From Membranipora membranacea (lineage: Eukaryota; Bryozoa; Gymnolaemata; Cheilostomatida; Membraniporidae), in NCBI GenBank assembly GCA_914767715.1, contig OU612065.1, positions 38,068,001 to 38,132,000 of the forward strand: a DNA stretch of 64,000 bases, written 5' to 3'. Shown in pieces: positions 38,059 through 50,700 of this stretch. Position numbers and translations under genes: made by a program. Each line of letters begins with the position of its first letter. The stretch's first letter is position 1. The notes beneath the pieces were generated by a model. It made no database searches, had not been told where the DNA came from, and saw only the letters and a list, made by a program, of their open reading frames with translations.

Positions 38059-39525
38059 TTAGTTATTTTCCGTGGGGGATAACCCGTGTAGCCAGTGCTC
38101 CACTTTATGTTTAGTGTTAGGGGTAAGAAGTGGCTCGTCTCGCATCTTGAATTTTACTAACAGTCTTGGCGTATAATCTTTGAGTGCCTTATTCTCCTTC
38201 ACATTTCGTGATGCCGCATCTCTCTGTTCCGTTTTAATAATCTCCGGCAGCACAGGTTGATATGTGCTTACAGGGCCCAGGTATGGCTGACTGTGAACTA
38301 CTATTTGAGTGTGAGGTGTCGTCTTTGTTCTCAAAGGTTGATGTAGTATTTTGAAAGTGTCAAAACTCTTATTCAAGAGGTTCAGCTCATCGCAAATCAA
38401 GCGTCTATCATCAAGTGATTTTTTCTGTCTTTGTAAAAGTCTGCGCTGATGATGTAAAATTTCTCTTGTTGACTGATATGCCCCTTTTGAGTTTACGGCT
38501 TTTGGTTGTCTCTTGAATCTGGAAAACAGAACTGAAACTCATTAGAGCTACTGAGAAAGGCAGCGATTTTGGATATGTGTACAAAAATTATCCTGGAAGG
38601 TACCCCCTAGCCGTAAAAGAGTTGTGTCTCATGTTTTCAAATTGAATTTTATGTTGTGAGTTGGTCATCTCTGCATGCAAGGCTATGTCTAGGTCAATCA
38701 TTATCCTGAGATCCAAAGACGCCTCACATCGCATATAATTAATCATTTACATCAGCAATTAATAGCTCTTACTTGCTAGAGGTAGGGTTACCTTCTGACT
38801 TCACAAGTGGAGGCAGCCTGTATGACTTTTTTTTCCCAGCTGTAACTATAACCATTTGTTCTTCTCTTCCTCTCTTTGTGAGACTTTCTGTAAGTTTCTA
38901 CAATAAGAAAATTAAGATGGTTGAGATACTCAAAGTTTCAAATTTAGTTGGAGACACTGAGGACCTGTTTGTCACTCTACGTACTCTCTCATCATTCTCA
39001 CCCAGTAGTATCACCTTGTCCTCCCTATCTGGCTGTGGTCCTGTATAAGTAGCTTTTTTGCGAGCGCCGAGTGCAATCGAAAAATGCCACCTTACTCTTG
39101 CAAAGACCATCTCTAGCTGTTCATATCCGACTTGATTGCCTCTTTCCTAGAACAAGTTTGTTCCCTCTGTGGTGGCAGAGGGATATTGAAAATATTCGGT
39201 ATCGCGGCGCCTCGATACCAAACATTTGCAATATCCCTCCGCCACCACAGTGGGAACAAACTCATTCTATCTCATTCCAGCTTGTGTTTTCCTCTTCTTG
39301 TCTATCAGTTACTTTCAGATTTGTCTCACAGCTTTGTCACCTTCCTCTCTGAGTTTATGGTTTACATGACCACTCTGCGGGAGTCTTTTTCTCATATGTA
39401 TGTATTATTCACCAATCTACTAACTTTTCAAAACCTTTCTTTCTCTCACTTACCTCAATCTCTTCATTGAATTTTAGTAGGTTCTCGATTATGTCTTGTT
39501 GGCGTCTATTTATGGCTGTGTCCAT
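38059..39525 (-). CDS. Unrecognised basic 248-residue protein
   Basis: Five exons on the minus strand: 39454-39525, 39341-39374, 38985-39040, 38773-38897 and 38059-38518. They splice in phase with GT-AG sites to 248 residues. The start ATG (39525) opens MDTAINRRQQDIIENLLKF, an amphipathic helix. The middle is charged (PDREDKVILLGENDERKLTE, KRGREEQMVIVTAGKKKSYR). A Lys/Arg/Gln-rich helix follows (REILHHQRRLLQRQKKSLDD), then a tail ending WLHGLSPTENN. No signal peptide, membrane segment or known domain is visible; a coiled-coil-containing intracellular protein is the most that can be said. The small exons 2 and 3 rest on phase and consensus; the first, fourth and last are stronger. A hairpin element lies in intron 2. 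Confidence 0.7.
39151..39264. mobile_element. Compact hairpin element, arms of about 52 bp
   Basis: The left arm 39151-39204 (AAGTTTGTTCCCTCTGTGG.. to GGTATCG) is inverted at 39213-39264 (CGATACC.. to CCACAGTGGGAACAAACT), leaving a loop of about 8 bp with CGGCGC. It is almost all stem, so transcripts of intron 2 of the 248-residue gene would carry a miRNA-precursor-like hairpin. It probably derives from a MITE. Confidence 0.75.
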
Positions 39526-41987
39526 AGTGATAAGTTTGTGCCCATATGAATTTCAAAATACACAATTCAATCTAAGCGTTCCTCAATAAGTACTCAACAT
39601 TTTAGTGAGTTGTGTGGCTCTTCTAATCATTGCGAGAGTAATGTAGTTCTTATAATTGCCCTTTAATATTATGTGAGTTTGGAAACGGTAATTGTTGGAT
39701 TAAGTAAACTTTGCATGTGATAACAGAAACAGATAACATTAAGCTGGCATCAGTTTGTAAACAGAATATTTAAGTTTGCAAAGTTTGAGGACATTTAAAT
39801 TATGCAATTATATTGATAATATTGTTCCCTTGAGATTACCATGCAAGAAAACTTGTGGTTGCAAACCTTAGCAGAAGCAATTATTATGACTAATACAAAC
39901 CTGTGTAATAACGCTGCAATTCCAAGCAAGCAAGTGATGTGGTGATGAAAACTGACAATATTAGATGAGCTCATTTGTTTCTTATCTTTAAGAAAATCTA
40001 TGAAATTTAAATCAGTCCATTTTATAGCACCATTTGTGGGACAGCACTTCAAGTCTTGCACAAGGCATTAATTTGGCGACAGCTTAGTTCGCTTAAGATG
40101 CTTGAGAGATTTCATGACTTATACTATAAATAATGGATGAGCCGTGTGAGTTTCATAAAACAACAAAGTGTATTAACATCAAAGATTATAAACATGATTA
40201 CAGTTACATCCTGGAAGTGTGTCCCCATACTTTCCTGACCAGAAGTTCAGTTTTATTGTGTTAGTGTTTCCTTACTTTGGTCAAAGTCAAACAAAGTCTT
40301 CAATGGCCATCAAACTTATTGATAGAACAATTTTGTTGTAATTGTTTCGTTTTAATTGCGTCAATGCGTGAACTGTTTATAGCCCTTGGGCCAGGAAGTC
40401 CAGCCCTTTTATGAATAACCGGAAATTAGTAAATAGAGCATCCCAGTAAAAATAGTTAAAGTGCTATGTTTATAGGGAAACGAACATAGCGAAATTAAAC
40501 CATGGGATACTCTAAACTGAGTCCTGAGATTAAATCGGGGACGTGGTACCAGCCTGCAAAATTTATCACAAAAGCCATCATACACATAGCCCTATAATTT
40601 TTAAAAATTATTCTTTGAATGTGACATCACAGATTGAACGGTAATGGTACTCTAAATCAGCGAGGTCCCAGAATGCATCCACAAGCTCAAGAATCACTCT
40701 ATCAAGTGTTACTTGTGTGACACTAAATGACCCAACCTGGTCATCGTGATTCGAAAAAATGATAGTGAGAATGAAACATTTTTATCAGAATGCAACATGA
40801 ACAGGAATCCTGTATCCGAAGCACAGCGCTGACCGGTCTGGTGTGGATCCCTATATAAAATTTATCTCTCCATGACCTGCTCACTTATATGTGTTGCTAT
40901 TTTATGTACATCGTTTGTGGGAAGTGAGGTAATGCATGTATTATGGTACATGTATTAGTCACCCTTAGCATCTGAACAAATGATTACTGAGCTATTTATT
41001 CATGTGTTAGCACTAGCAGTTACTAAAAACATTATGCAGGATTGGCCTGGGCAGGCTGTCGGGGGCGGGTGGGGAGTGGCGTGTCCCCACCACATCCCGA
41101 GAGCAAGGCAAATGCAGAAGAGTGTAGAACGAGAAATGTCTGTGATAGCTACGGATTATTAGATTTTATGATTTTGTTCATTATACGATCATTGGAGTTG
41201 TCCCTAGCAGCTTCCTGGTATGAAACGTAGCCCAGTCTAATCACCCACTGCTTGCTGTTGCTACCCTCTATTCTTGATATCAATTAAATACTCTAGTCGT
41301 CAGCAGTATTTGCCTATCGCCATATTTTACTTCTTGAATTACTCAATTTCCTCTTTCTATGATCGGAACAAAAAAAATCGTCTGAGGGCTTTAACTCGCT
41401 TTCCTTTGTTTCTCTGTTTTAATCGTGTGAATTTCAGTGTACGTACTCAGCTCACGTATTTGTTTAACCTGTGCACTCCCCTCCCATAATTGTTGTCTCT
41501 AAGCACCTCTACATGGTGAGAGTGTAGATAGTCTACGCTATAATGTGTTTATCACAACACGCAGTAGAAAAGGGGATGCGTGATAATGTACTGCTGGAAA
41601 CAAAAGCTTTCAAACTTTGACTAAACTGACTTTGATGAGAGTTGACTTTAGTTTTAATGATTTGAATGTGCGAAGGAAACTCTTCAGACCATAAGATTTC
41701 CTTTTGTCAGCCTAGTGTATTGATTTTCACGTTTGTCAGGCCGATATGGTTGCTAATGAAAAATTATTATTGATGACCTGGCTGAAACTGTTCAACTGTC
41801 GGTATGCCATTTTAGACAGCACACTTTGCTAAATGAAATTCAGCAGGCATCAGGTTTCAATGACAGATAGGAAACTAGTGCGGAATATAGCGCATAGACA
41901 TATTTATATCCCAGGTGCTTATTACGATGTAAGTTCTTCTTTCAGCTAAACATAGTAAAAAAATTTCTATTCAGTTTAAGGATTGTG
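39526..41987. other. Divergent intergenic region
   Basis: The 248-residue gene (minus) and the myristoylated-protein gene (plus) diverge from here. No exon was recognised. A GC-rich hairpin at 41043-41110 belongs to the CCTGGGCAGGCTGTC family. Confidence 0.5.
41043..41110. repeat. GC-rich hairpin, CCTGGGCAGGCTGTC family (second copy)
   Basis: GGCCTGGGCAGGCTGTCGGG at the left and CCCACCACATCCCGAGAGCA then AGGC at the right form an imperfect stem. It shares the first 15 bases with the hairpin at 25905. Confidence 0.5.
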
Positions 41988-44596
41988 ATGGGTTCGTCAG
42001 CGAGCGTGCCTAATGAAGTAAAACCTTCACCATATACTCAGAGTAACAAGAGCTCAACTAATAAAGGAGGATTAAACAACAATGGAAGCTTGGATTACTC
42101 ACTATCTGGTGTGTCTTCTGGCAGTTCGACGCCCTCATCGCGAACAAGATCTCTGTGGAGTAGACTTACTCCCTCTAAAGTTAGTAAGGGCTCGTCAGTA
42201 TCCCCCCTACCCGAGGATCTCAGTAAAACTGTACAGAAGGTGTTTGATCAGCTTGAGTTTCAGAATACTCGGACTGATAGGGCTGATATCCAGAGTTTCA
42301 AACGATGGCACGACGCTCAGAAAATACTCAACAACAACCCCCAGCTCATGGTTAGTGGATGTGTTCTGTTATTATTTACTGTCGGGTGTAATTAATCCCA
42401 TCTTAGACTGAAGCTGGAACTAAAATGCTTGGATTTTATCCAACACTTTATTGCAAGCTGTGAACAGGAGACCTTAAAAAATTTAATTTCACTGTTAGGA
42501 TATGTATATCAATTTTGCATTAATAAAGAAAATATTGTTATGTATTCAGACATTAATCTCAGATTAAATACTATTTATGCCCTTAGATTTCAAGGCTTCA
42601 TGTACTTACTTTTGTAGAATTTTACCAGCTTTACAAAATTGAATTCAATTTACTGACCACTTTCCAGCAAATTATTGCTGTAGGGCTTTGTGATGTCAGC
42701 CGCGTAACTTTTACACATTGTTGCCACCACCTCACTCATAGTCAAAGGAGCTGAGGCCTTTTGGGATACCATACCCAGGCTACATAGACAGTGAAGTGAT
42801 TTTAATCTATATACACATGATCTCCACCCTCTAACTCTGTTGTTTAATCCGTGGCGTAATAGATACCACAAGTGAATATATTTGCCACACTGAATTGCAA
42901 TATCCCTGGTGAATGCTGAATTTAATTTGCAACTACCACACCACAACCAACTGTGGTTACTTTAGAGAGTATTTGAGCTTTTAGCGCCTGCCTATCGATA
43001 GTTTTGTTGACTGATTTAAGGATGATGATTTTTGGATTATCACACTTTGAAATGCCTATCCTCAAATTCAATATACCCTAGCGAAGAAAGTATTGGCTTG
43101 AGTTAGGCTGAGCTAGTTTGGGGCTGACATAATTTTAGCTATCACCGAATTTCGCTAGCCAGTTAGTCTTTCCTCCTGCAAAACTCCTCTATTCGGAACA
43201 AATAATACCAATATTAATTATTTTCATATGTGGCCAGCCTAACATTGATCTGAGCTTTCTGGGTATTCCAGGTTTCAAGGTGCATTGTGGGAAGATTGCC
43301 AACATGCCCTATTGCTGCCTGCATATATTTTATTCCAAATGCATCTTACTCTATTCTTTCTAGATGGGGTTTATATCTGCCACAAAGCGAATGTATCTCC
43401 GGGAGAGTAAGGAATTAGTAAATATCTCAAATGATTTGGTGAAACTGGACTTGAAAAATGCTGTTAGCTTTCCAAAAGAGGAATTTGGAAGTGGGCTGTT
43501 CAGCTCCCTGATAGCCTCAAAGTCAGCCGATCCTAACTCTATCGCTGCCAGGATGAACAGCAAAACAAAAATCAAGGATAAACATTCAAAGCATATAAAA
43601 ACAGGCCACTCATCAGAGCCTGAACTTCAAACTGGAAAGAAAACACCTGGAGCCACATCCAGAACAGTGACCGTGAAACGTAAGAAACAAAATCTGGCAC
43701 AGCTGGTTCAGCAGCAACGAAACTCCATCACAACTGGTAGTAGTTATGACAAAAGGCTGTCCATCAGGGAGCATCAGAACCTAGCTGAGATCGCTAAACA
43801 TGCCAACTCTGTCACACCTAAGCCTGACATCAAATCCACTGAAAATCAGGATAACATCATTTCTGAAGGAAACAGCAATAACGTAGTTCCCATTAGTATA
43901 AACCACACCACCGGTCGCTCCAGTGTGTCTCTCAGTGTAAGAGATTTTGGTACTCCAGGCTCTAGCAAACTCTATGCTGACTCAGGTTTTGATGAGATTC
44001 CTACACCACCTATAGCGACACCACATCCTGTGCAACGATATCCTGTCAACGGACTGACAGCGGAAAGTCCCAAGGTGAGAAAGACACCAAGTTCCTTACC
44101 ACCACTCAAATCTATGCTGTCAAAGACAAGCATAAACGCTACTAACAAACTGAATAATAGAGAAGAAAGTGATATGGCTAATAATTCCACAGATTCCCCT
44201 GAAAATAATGTACGCTGTGTCAGTTGTACTAGTTGCGGTAAAAACATTGACAAGGATACTAATGACAAAGACGATGATGATGACGATGATGATACTAAAG
44301 ACCAAAATATGTCACGGGAAAATGATAACGAAAATCAATTCACTAAAAACAGTGCTCAAGATACTGTTGTAGATAATGTAAGATCTAAAAAGGCTCAGGG
44401 GACTCCTGATAACACAAAGAATAATAAAACAAAAACCAAATCCGTACTAAGTCAAAGACAGTCTGCAAAGTCAACTCAAAGTCATTCTTTGGCTTCGAGA
44501 CCTGACTTGAGAACTAAATCGAGGCCACAGTCAAGACCAGTAACCGGTGCATCGAAGTCGAATAAACTCTCCAGAGCACGACAGCCAAGAAAATGA
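41988..44596 (+). CDS. Unrecognised, probably N-myristoylated, largely disordered protein (531 aa)
   Basis: Two exons, 41988-42350 and 43364-44596, join in phase 0 (donor GTTAGT, acceptor TTTCTAG) for 531 residues. The ATG at 41988 gives MGSSASVPNE, a textbook N-myristoylation sequence (Gly2, Ser6), suggesting membrane attachment. A Ser/Thr-rich stretch is followed by a folded-looking helical segment spanning the junction (KTVQKVFDQLEFQNTRTDRA, QSFKRWHDAQKIL, then RMYLRESKELVNISNDLVKL). The C-terminal two thirds is low complexity and basic, with VKRKKQNLAQLVQQQRNS, a Cys cluster CVSCTSCGK and an eight-Asp run near residue 425, ending SRARQPRK. No catalytic domain is seen. Another small exon could be hidden in the 1-kb intron. 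The family was not recognised. Confidence 0.75.
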
Positions 44597-45526
44597 AGTA
44601 TTCACCAACGGCTCCCAAGCTCGTCTTGATTGATTTGACCCGTTGGAATATTAAAATAACCTTTGGTGTGTATTTGTGCTATGACGTACTATCAGCAGTT
44701 ATAAAGAACACATGCTATCTGTTTTCAAGGCTCTTTATTTTTATTCAATTACAGTTCTACATTCTATTGAATATAGTAGTCCTTGATTAAAGGATGACTT
44801 GTAATTTCAATAATTAACATACACTGTCAATGTTATTCTAGCTTTTGAGTCAGAAGAATCAACAACACTTACTTTTTTTCACTCATACTGAATTATGCAC
44901 TTTAATTTATCTGATACTAATGGTTCTGCGATGCGGCCGTTAGCAGGTGGTGGAAGGGAGCGAGCTTGCTAATTTGGCAGTGTCACGAATCTGAATCTAT
45001 TGGTTCTATAAACTCAGCGGTAAACCGGACAAGTATTTAATATATTTATTGATTTGTCACATGAGAGGTTAGAAATTCTGTGCAGTATTTATTTACACCT
45101 AGGTGGGCACCCTCATCGGTACGATGGAGCTTTATTGATGTTTGAAATAAATGGTAACTGCTAAAATTTCTGAGAACAGGGGTTGAATATGTGCAGGAGA
45201 ACTTATTGGTATATGTCGCATTAACAAAATTGCCCCTTGCATCATCCTTGTGACTTCGGAAACAAAAGAAACTAAAAGAGTGACCTTGTCTTTATACAAT
45301 GGAATCCTAGTTCCACTACCTCAGGCTGCGGGCCGCTCTGTGCTCCCAGAATCCCATAATGGTCAGGTATAGGAGCATAGAAACCTACACACTACTGGCC
45401 AATTACGTCACTTAGTACGTGTTGTGAAACTCGACATAACACATGGCGAATTCCCATACCTCTCTAATCACGCGTAAAGTTACATCACTACTAAGATTAA
45501 TCATACCAATGAAATAATTAGGAGGG
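44597..45526. other. Intergenic, no gene recognised
   Basis: The 3' flank of the myristoylated-protein gene and 5' flank of the secreted peptide gene. AATAAA in GAAATAAATGG near 45146 is a possible polyadenylation signal for the former. Nothing else is supported. Confidence 0.4.
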
Positions 45527-47741
45527 ATGAGGTTCATTCTTCAAACAATCTCTATATTTTTAATCTCACTTTTGTGCCTGTCTGCTCATGAAGAGGTGAG
45601 TGGCTCTACATACTGACCGTGATTGTAGTTAAGTCCTAGAAAATTAGAATTTCTATGTTTCTAGTTTTGTTACCCACAATTCATTGTGTACCAAGAACAA
45701 TATGGGCCAATATGATATATATTATATTTAAAGCAGAAAATTGTAGGCCTTGTGTTTGTATCGTTTTATTGGCTATGCAATCTTATTGAACCAAATAGAT
45801 TAACTTTCCGAAGTTCTATGATGTAGAAAATATAAATTAATATACATAGGACAATGAGTATGGAGTAGTCATGTGGATTGCTGTTATAACCTAAAACCTA
45901 ATTCAAATTTGCACCTTTCAGGAAGTTTCTTCTCCGCAATTGGTAGAATGGATAACGCAAAATTGGTCTACCCCAACATCCTGTCAAGAACTGGCACCTT
46001 GAGGATTAGCCTAAACTAGTTAAAGTGCTCAGATTCAAACGAAGTGCCACTCCGTCTACCGAATGTTTGGAGCCTGACCCCTTACCCCTGATCCCTGACC
46101 CCTGACCCCTTTTACTCCTTGCCTGACCCCTTTTACTCCTTGCCCCCTGACCCCTTATACTCCTTGCCTGACCACTAGGTTGTGTTACTGGATAGATGAT
46201 GCATGTCTGACGTCATTGATCACAAATTATCCGAGCTCTATCCTAAATGTAAAGCAACAAGCTTAGTTTATTTTCTTGAAATTAATCAATACAATAGTTA
46301 AATTACCTGACACACCATCTTCTTATCAATCTAAAAAGGTTATTGGTGCTTTTTGTTCCAGTTTCCATGTGAAGCTCGCTGTTATGAAGATCTGAAACAA
46401 TGTACTGACCAGTGTATCGATCAGGCCAACAAAGACTTATGTTTGATACGTTGCAATAACCAGTATTTGCTAGTAGCATGTCTCATGGTTTGTGGGGTAA
46501 GTTATTTTCAGTAATCTATGGGCCAAAAGGCGGAGCAAGAGGTTTTGGAAGATAACCCAAGATGAGTAAAATATTTGCAGAAGAGAAAGTTCACAATATC
46601 ACACATGCTTGAAATAGCCAACTTAAAGACTTAGTTTGAGGATGCTAATTTGTATCGCATCTTATTCTCCATTTTTTATTCTATCATGTGAGCGATTTCC
46701 AGCATTAGAATCCAAATATTGAGGAAGTTATGGCCTCTCAAACTTCCAAGGTGACGGCAGTCTATCGGCAGTAAGAATCAGCGGGCAATCCTTGTGTCAC
46801 GTCACAACCGTCATGCTTATTATGATATATTAATAAATATGATGATGATAAAAATGTTCAGGGATGTAGAGGGTCTCGTACCCAGGTCCAAATGGCCATG
46901 CAGGCAACGCCCCTAACGCTGAGCTATATTGTCTACAGGCTCACAGAGCTGGTAGCGTCGTTGCCTACAGGTATGTTAGACCGAGGTTCGAGTCCCACCT
47001 AGGTCTAGGTTTTGATTATCATCTTATCTGTGCATTCATTAGTGTGATAACTCATAATAAGTATGACGGCTGTGACGTCCCACATGGTGTGCTTCCGCTG
47101 ATTCCCAATGCCAATTGAAGGTGATCTCACTGGAAGTTTGAGAGGCCATAACTTCCTCAATATTTGGATTCTAAAGTTGGAAATTGCTCACATGATAGAA
47201 TAAAATATGCAGAATAAGATGTGATATAAAATAGCAGCCTCAAACTAAGTCTTTAACCTACCTACCTACCTTAACTATACTATAGAGCATATTTCCTCCT
47301 CGAGAAAACACAAATATCTCTCAATATGCAAGAGAAGATCGGTCAGCACGGTTCAGCTGATAGCCTGATGTTAGGCACCAAATCTATTGTCAGTAGCCTG
47401 CACCATATTTTCCCAAAGATGATTTACATATGTTTTCAGCCTTATAGGTAAAATTAACAACACCATGGCATGTCCTCTGACAGGAACAAACATTCTAAGA
47501 ATTGATAAAGAGAATGCCAAAGATTTATCCATGAAAAATTGGACCAGCCTTTAGTGTCATATAACCTTGATGGGTATCAAACAATGCAATTTCCTTGTAT
47601 CCCTGTGGGATCAGGTAGATGATGACATAATATATGATACGACATCTCAAACATGTGTTTTTGTTTTAGGATAGTCGAATGGAGTTGAGTAGAATTGCGG
47701 ATGGCACATACGATCATGAGCAGCCAAGTCCCATTGGATAA
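45527..47741 (+). CDS. Secreted CX3C-repeat cysteine-rich peptide (91 aa)
   Basis: Three exons (45527-45595, 46362-46496, 47670-47741), all phase 0 with good GT-AG sites, give 91 residues. Exon 1 is a signal peptide (MRFILQTISIFLISLLCLSA). Exon 2 holds eight cysteines at 26, 30, 37, 41, 50, 54, 63 and 67, spaced C-x3-C-x6-C-x3-C-x8-C-x3-C-x8-C-x3-C. Exon 3 adds a short acidic/polar tail ending EQPSPIG. Four CX3C pairs suggest two helical hairpins stapled by disulphides, a plan known from alpha-hairpinin and similar helical Cys-rich peptides; homology to them is not claimed. It could be a signalling, defence or structural secreted peptide. AATAAA at 47789-47794 is a well-placed polyadenylation signal. 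Intron 2 contains a SINE-like foldback. Confidence 0.75.
46071..46173. repeat. CCTGACCCC / TTTTACTCCTTG simple repeat
   Basis: The motif CCTGACCCC and the longer TTTTACTCCTTGCCTGACCC unit recur several times in tandem. It lies in intron 1 of the CX3C peptide gene. Confidence 0.75.
46623..47256. mobile_element. Head-to-head pair of tRNA-derived SINE-like units
   Basis: Two diverged copies of one unit point outward from a centre near 46935. The right unit has a tRNA-like head (GAGCTGGTAGCGTCG, then B-box GGTTCGAGTCC at 46985-46995). The left unit, read on the minus strand, has TAGCTCAGCGTTAGGGGCG and GGTACGAGACC (46872-46882). The bodies align through CATAATAAG.ATGACGG.TGTGACGT, then GGAAGTTTGAGAGGCCATAA, CTTCCTCAATATTTGGATTC and a common end CTCAAACTAAGTCTTTAA (inverted at the left). 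A and B boxes imply RNA polymerase III promoters in the ancestor. It lies in intron 2 of the CX3C peptide gene. Confidence 0.75.
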
Positions 47742-50700
47742 TATAAACCTCAATTTTCATTGAATAATACATGAAACTGGAATGTTGAAATAAAAAGTAA
47801 GGTAATATTTTGCTATTGGGATTTGTCTTCTTGTTGAGTAAAAGAAGACAAGCACTAGTTACTTTCACTGAATGGTACCAAGGAGCACTCATTCCGAGTA
47901 TTTGTGATTGTCTTCGCCGGCTTCCTTTCAGTCTGATTTTCCAAGTTTGACCAGCCAGAGTTTGAAGGCAGTGCCATGCATACAATATCCTGGACACCAT
48001 TCAAACAGTAGACGCTAGAGACTAATGGGTTTGTCTCTGTTGCTCCTTGGGTTAGGTACCAGTTCAGAGACCATATATAATCTACTGTCTGTGACCAGAC
48101 AATAACGTCTGTTCTGTCTATTTCTGTCTTTCTTGATATATCATAATCACCTTTTTGTTTGTCATAGTTAATAATATTGGGATATCATATGTTTCTGAGA
48201 ATTGTAGCCCATATCATGTGACAAAGGTCTTCTTCAGTGTAGTATCGATACATATAGACCATTAGCTCTTGTTTCTAGTGACAGTGTCGTTAACTAACCA
48301 GCTAAGTTTCATTGTGGGTATTTGTTCCTGAGGGCAGACCGTCTGACGACCCAGACAGCCTGCCCAGCCTACTGTAAGCCCCACAAAATATTTATCATGT
48401 TGAGCTGGGAGTCAATAATATAAAATGAAACAAACTTAGGCTGCCAGACTGTAGTGTATTCATTGATAAATGGTTAATAAAGCTAAATATTGATAATGTT
48501 GTTCAAATTTATAATATAGATGCACAATTTTCTCTACCTCATAATGATTTTATAAACTACACTACGCTTGATATGCTTGCACATGTAAGGATATACAGAG
48601 GGGACACTTCAACGACCGTTATAGTGCCTGTGGTTTTTCATCCAGTGAGAGAGAATTTCAATCTGGATATCTACCAGTCTTGATAATTACAAGTTACAAT
48701 TGAGATCTGTGATGCAGACATACCCACCTATGATAGATCATAATTCATTCTTTATTTATCCTAAAAACTGATTACCAGCTGTTTTAAAATGCCCAACCTT
48801 CAAGCTATACACCATATTGTTGTCATCTTTTGCTAGGTTTTTAAAACGGGTTTTATCATAATGTTGAAGTGTCCCCTCTGTATATCCTTACTCTGTGATG
48901 TGATTTGTTGTAGCCCTGTCCCTGTATTGCATGCCCTGTCTGAGACCTCGTCCTTAGTTATGATATTTATAAATTATACAATTATTCTGGGGTAGTTGAG
49001 AAATCACATCTGAAATGTTAAGGAGTTATCCCATCACCCAATAAGTGGAGACACCTCTCATGTTGGTAATAATACATGAACTAACAAGAATATAGAAAAG
49101 TGCAGTTGGATGGGTAATGGCTTGGCTTTGCTAGAAGAGTACAACTGTATGTTAACCACTGACTCCCCTGTGAAAAAAAAACAATGCGACATCGGGAATA
49201 CGAATAGTGAATATCAACCTAATACTGAAAGAAAGCGGCAACAAATATTGGTGGTTTTGAAAAAAAATGATAACATTCTAATAACATATATGTAATCTGA
49301 CAAATGCGGCAAAAACGGTAATGCCAGTAAGCTAATGATAGTATCAAGATTTTGTATTTCTAAATGACAGATAGTTTCTAGACACAAAAATAATGTGCCA
49401 TACAGTTCTACTTTTCAGCTTTTTGCAATTTTAGTGTTTGTGGTCACTTTAGTTTGCTTTCTACCGCTGAGCTACAGACCTGAATGATTCCACGTTAATA
49501 TCAACCCTGTCAGAGGCTCTTGACATGAAATGCTAAGCATATGCAAATCGACTCAAGCACGATCTAGAGCACCTGCTTTAACACTGCCATTAAAAAACCA
49601 TCTACCTGACGTAAACATTCAACATAAATTGTATCCAACTATATTGAAAGTTCTCTGCATTCAATACTCTCAAACCTGAAGTATATTTGATTGAAAATTA
49701 TATATTTTTTGTAATAATAGGTGTCAAAATTATAATGATGAAACACATATTGTATATTGGGTGATCACATGTGCGGCAAAACTTTAGATAGTCAAAGCCA
49801 GAGCTCACGGTCATGTCAAGTCACGGTTGAGTCATGTCGTTTTGTGTGAAGTGAAGTCGCAAGGTCATCAGGTTGAAAGTAAAGCCTGGAATTATTTAAG
49901 GTTAATACAAGCACTGTGCTGTGTTTGGTTTAAGCCTCAGATCAGCACCAAAAGGACGGTTAGTAACATCGCCGCACCAATTGATGGAATTTGCATACCC
50001 TTGTCAATTGAAGATAGACTGTGGTTTAGTTTGGGAATGCTGAGCTACAACATGAAATGCATTTAACGGCAAGACACGATCAATTTAAATTAAATGCAAT
50101 AAATCGATATATGTTTTTTTTATTGAGACTGGAATGAAAACAAATTGTCATTATTGTCAGGTGTGAAAGAAAAATTTAGCTAATACTATATGCTATCCAA
50201 GAAATGAAATGCATACATATAAGCAAAGCCCGGATCCCTACCCTCTGTGTTGTTGACTGATTACACTGGCTGCTTGATCAAAAGGTGTGATCAGATCTCT
50301 TTATAGCATTTAAGAAAAGTTGCAAAATCTTATCTGTATAGCACCCCTTATAATGAAGGACAAAACCTGAAACAAACCCACTGTTGATTGCATTACATTA
50401 TATTACTATGTCTGTGGCGTTGTATTAATTCTATGACTAAAGTGGTCCACACAGACATTTTTTGATTGGTGTGAAATTTGCCATTTCTGACTTTACATAC
50501 TGTGGAATTTTAGGGATCAATGCCCATAACTTGCCAAGTTAGAGCGGGAAATAGCGCTTCTCTCAGATTTTTTTATTTGCTTGGTTTGCCAGATTCATGC
50601 CAATCATTTGACTTGTCATGGACATAAGATGTCATTAGGGTCATTTAAAAGTATTGTTGCATTTAATTTACTTCATTTTTATACCAGGAAATGTCTGATC

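Noticed and set aside
46936-47005. Possible true tRNA gene
   Set aside because: A B-box is clear, but the cloverleaf is not complete and the sequence is part of a paired SINE-like unit.
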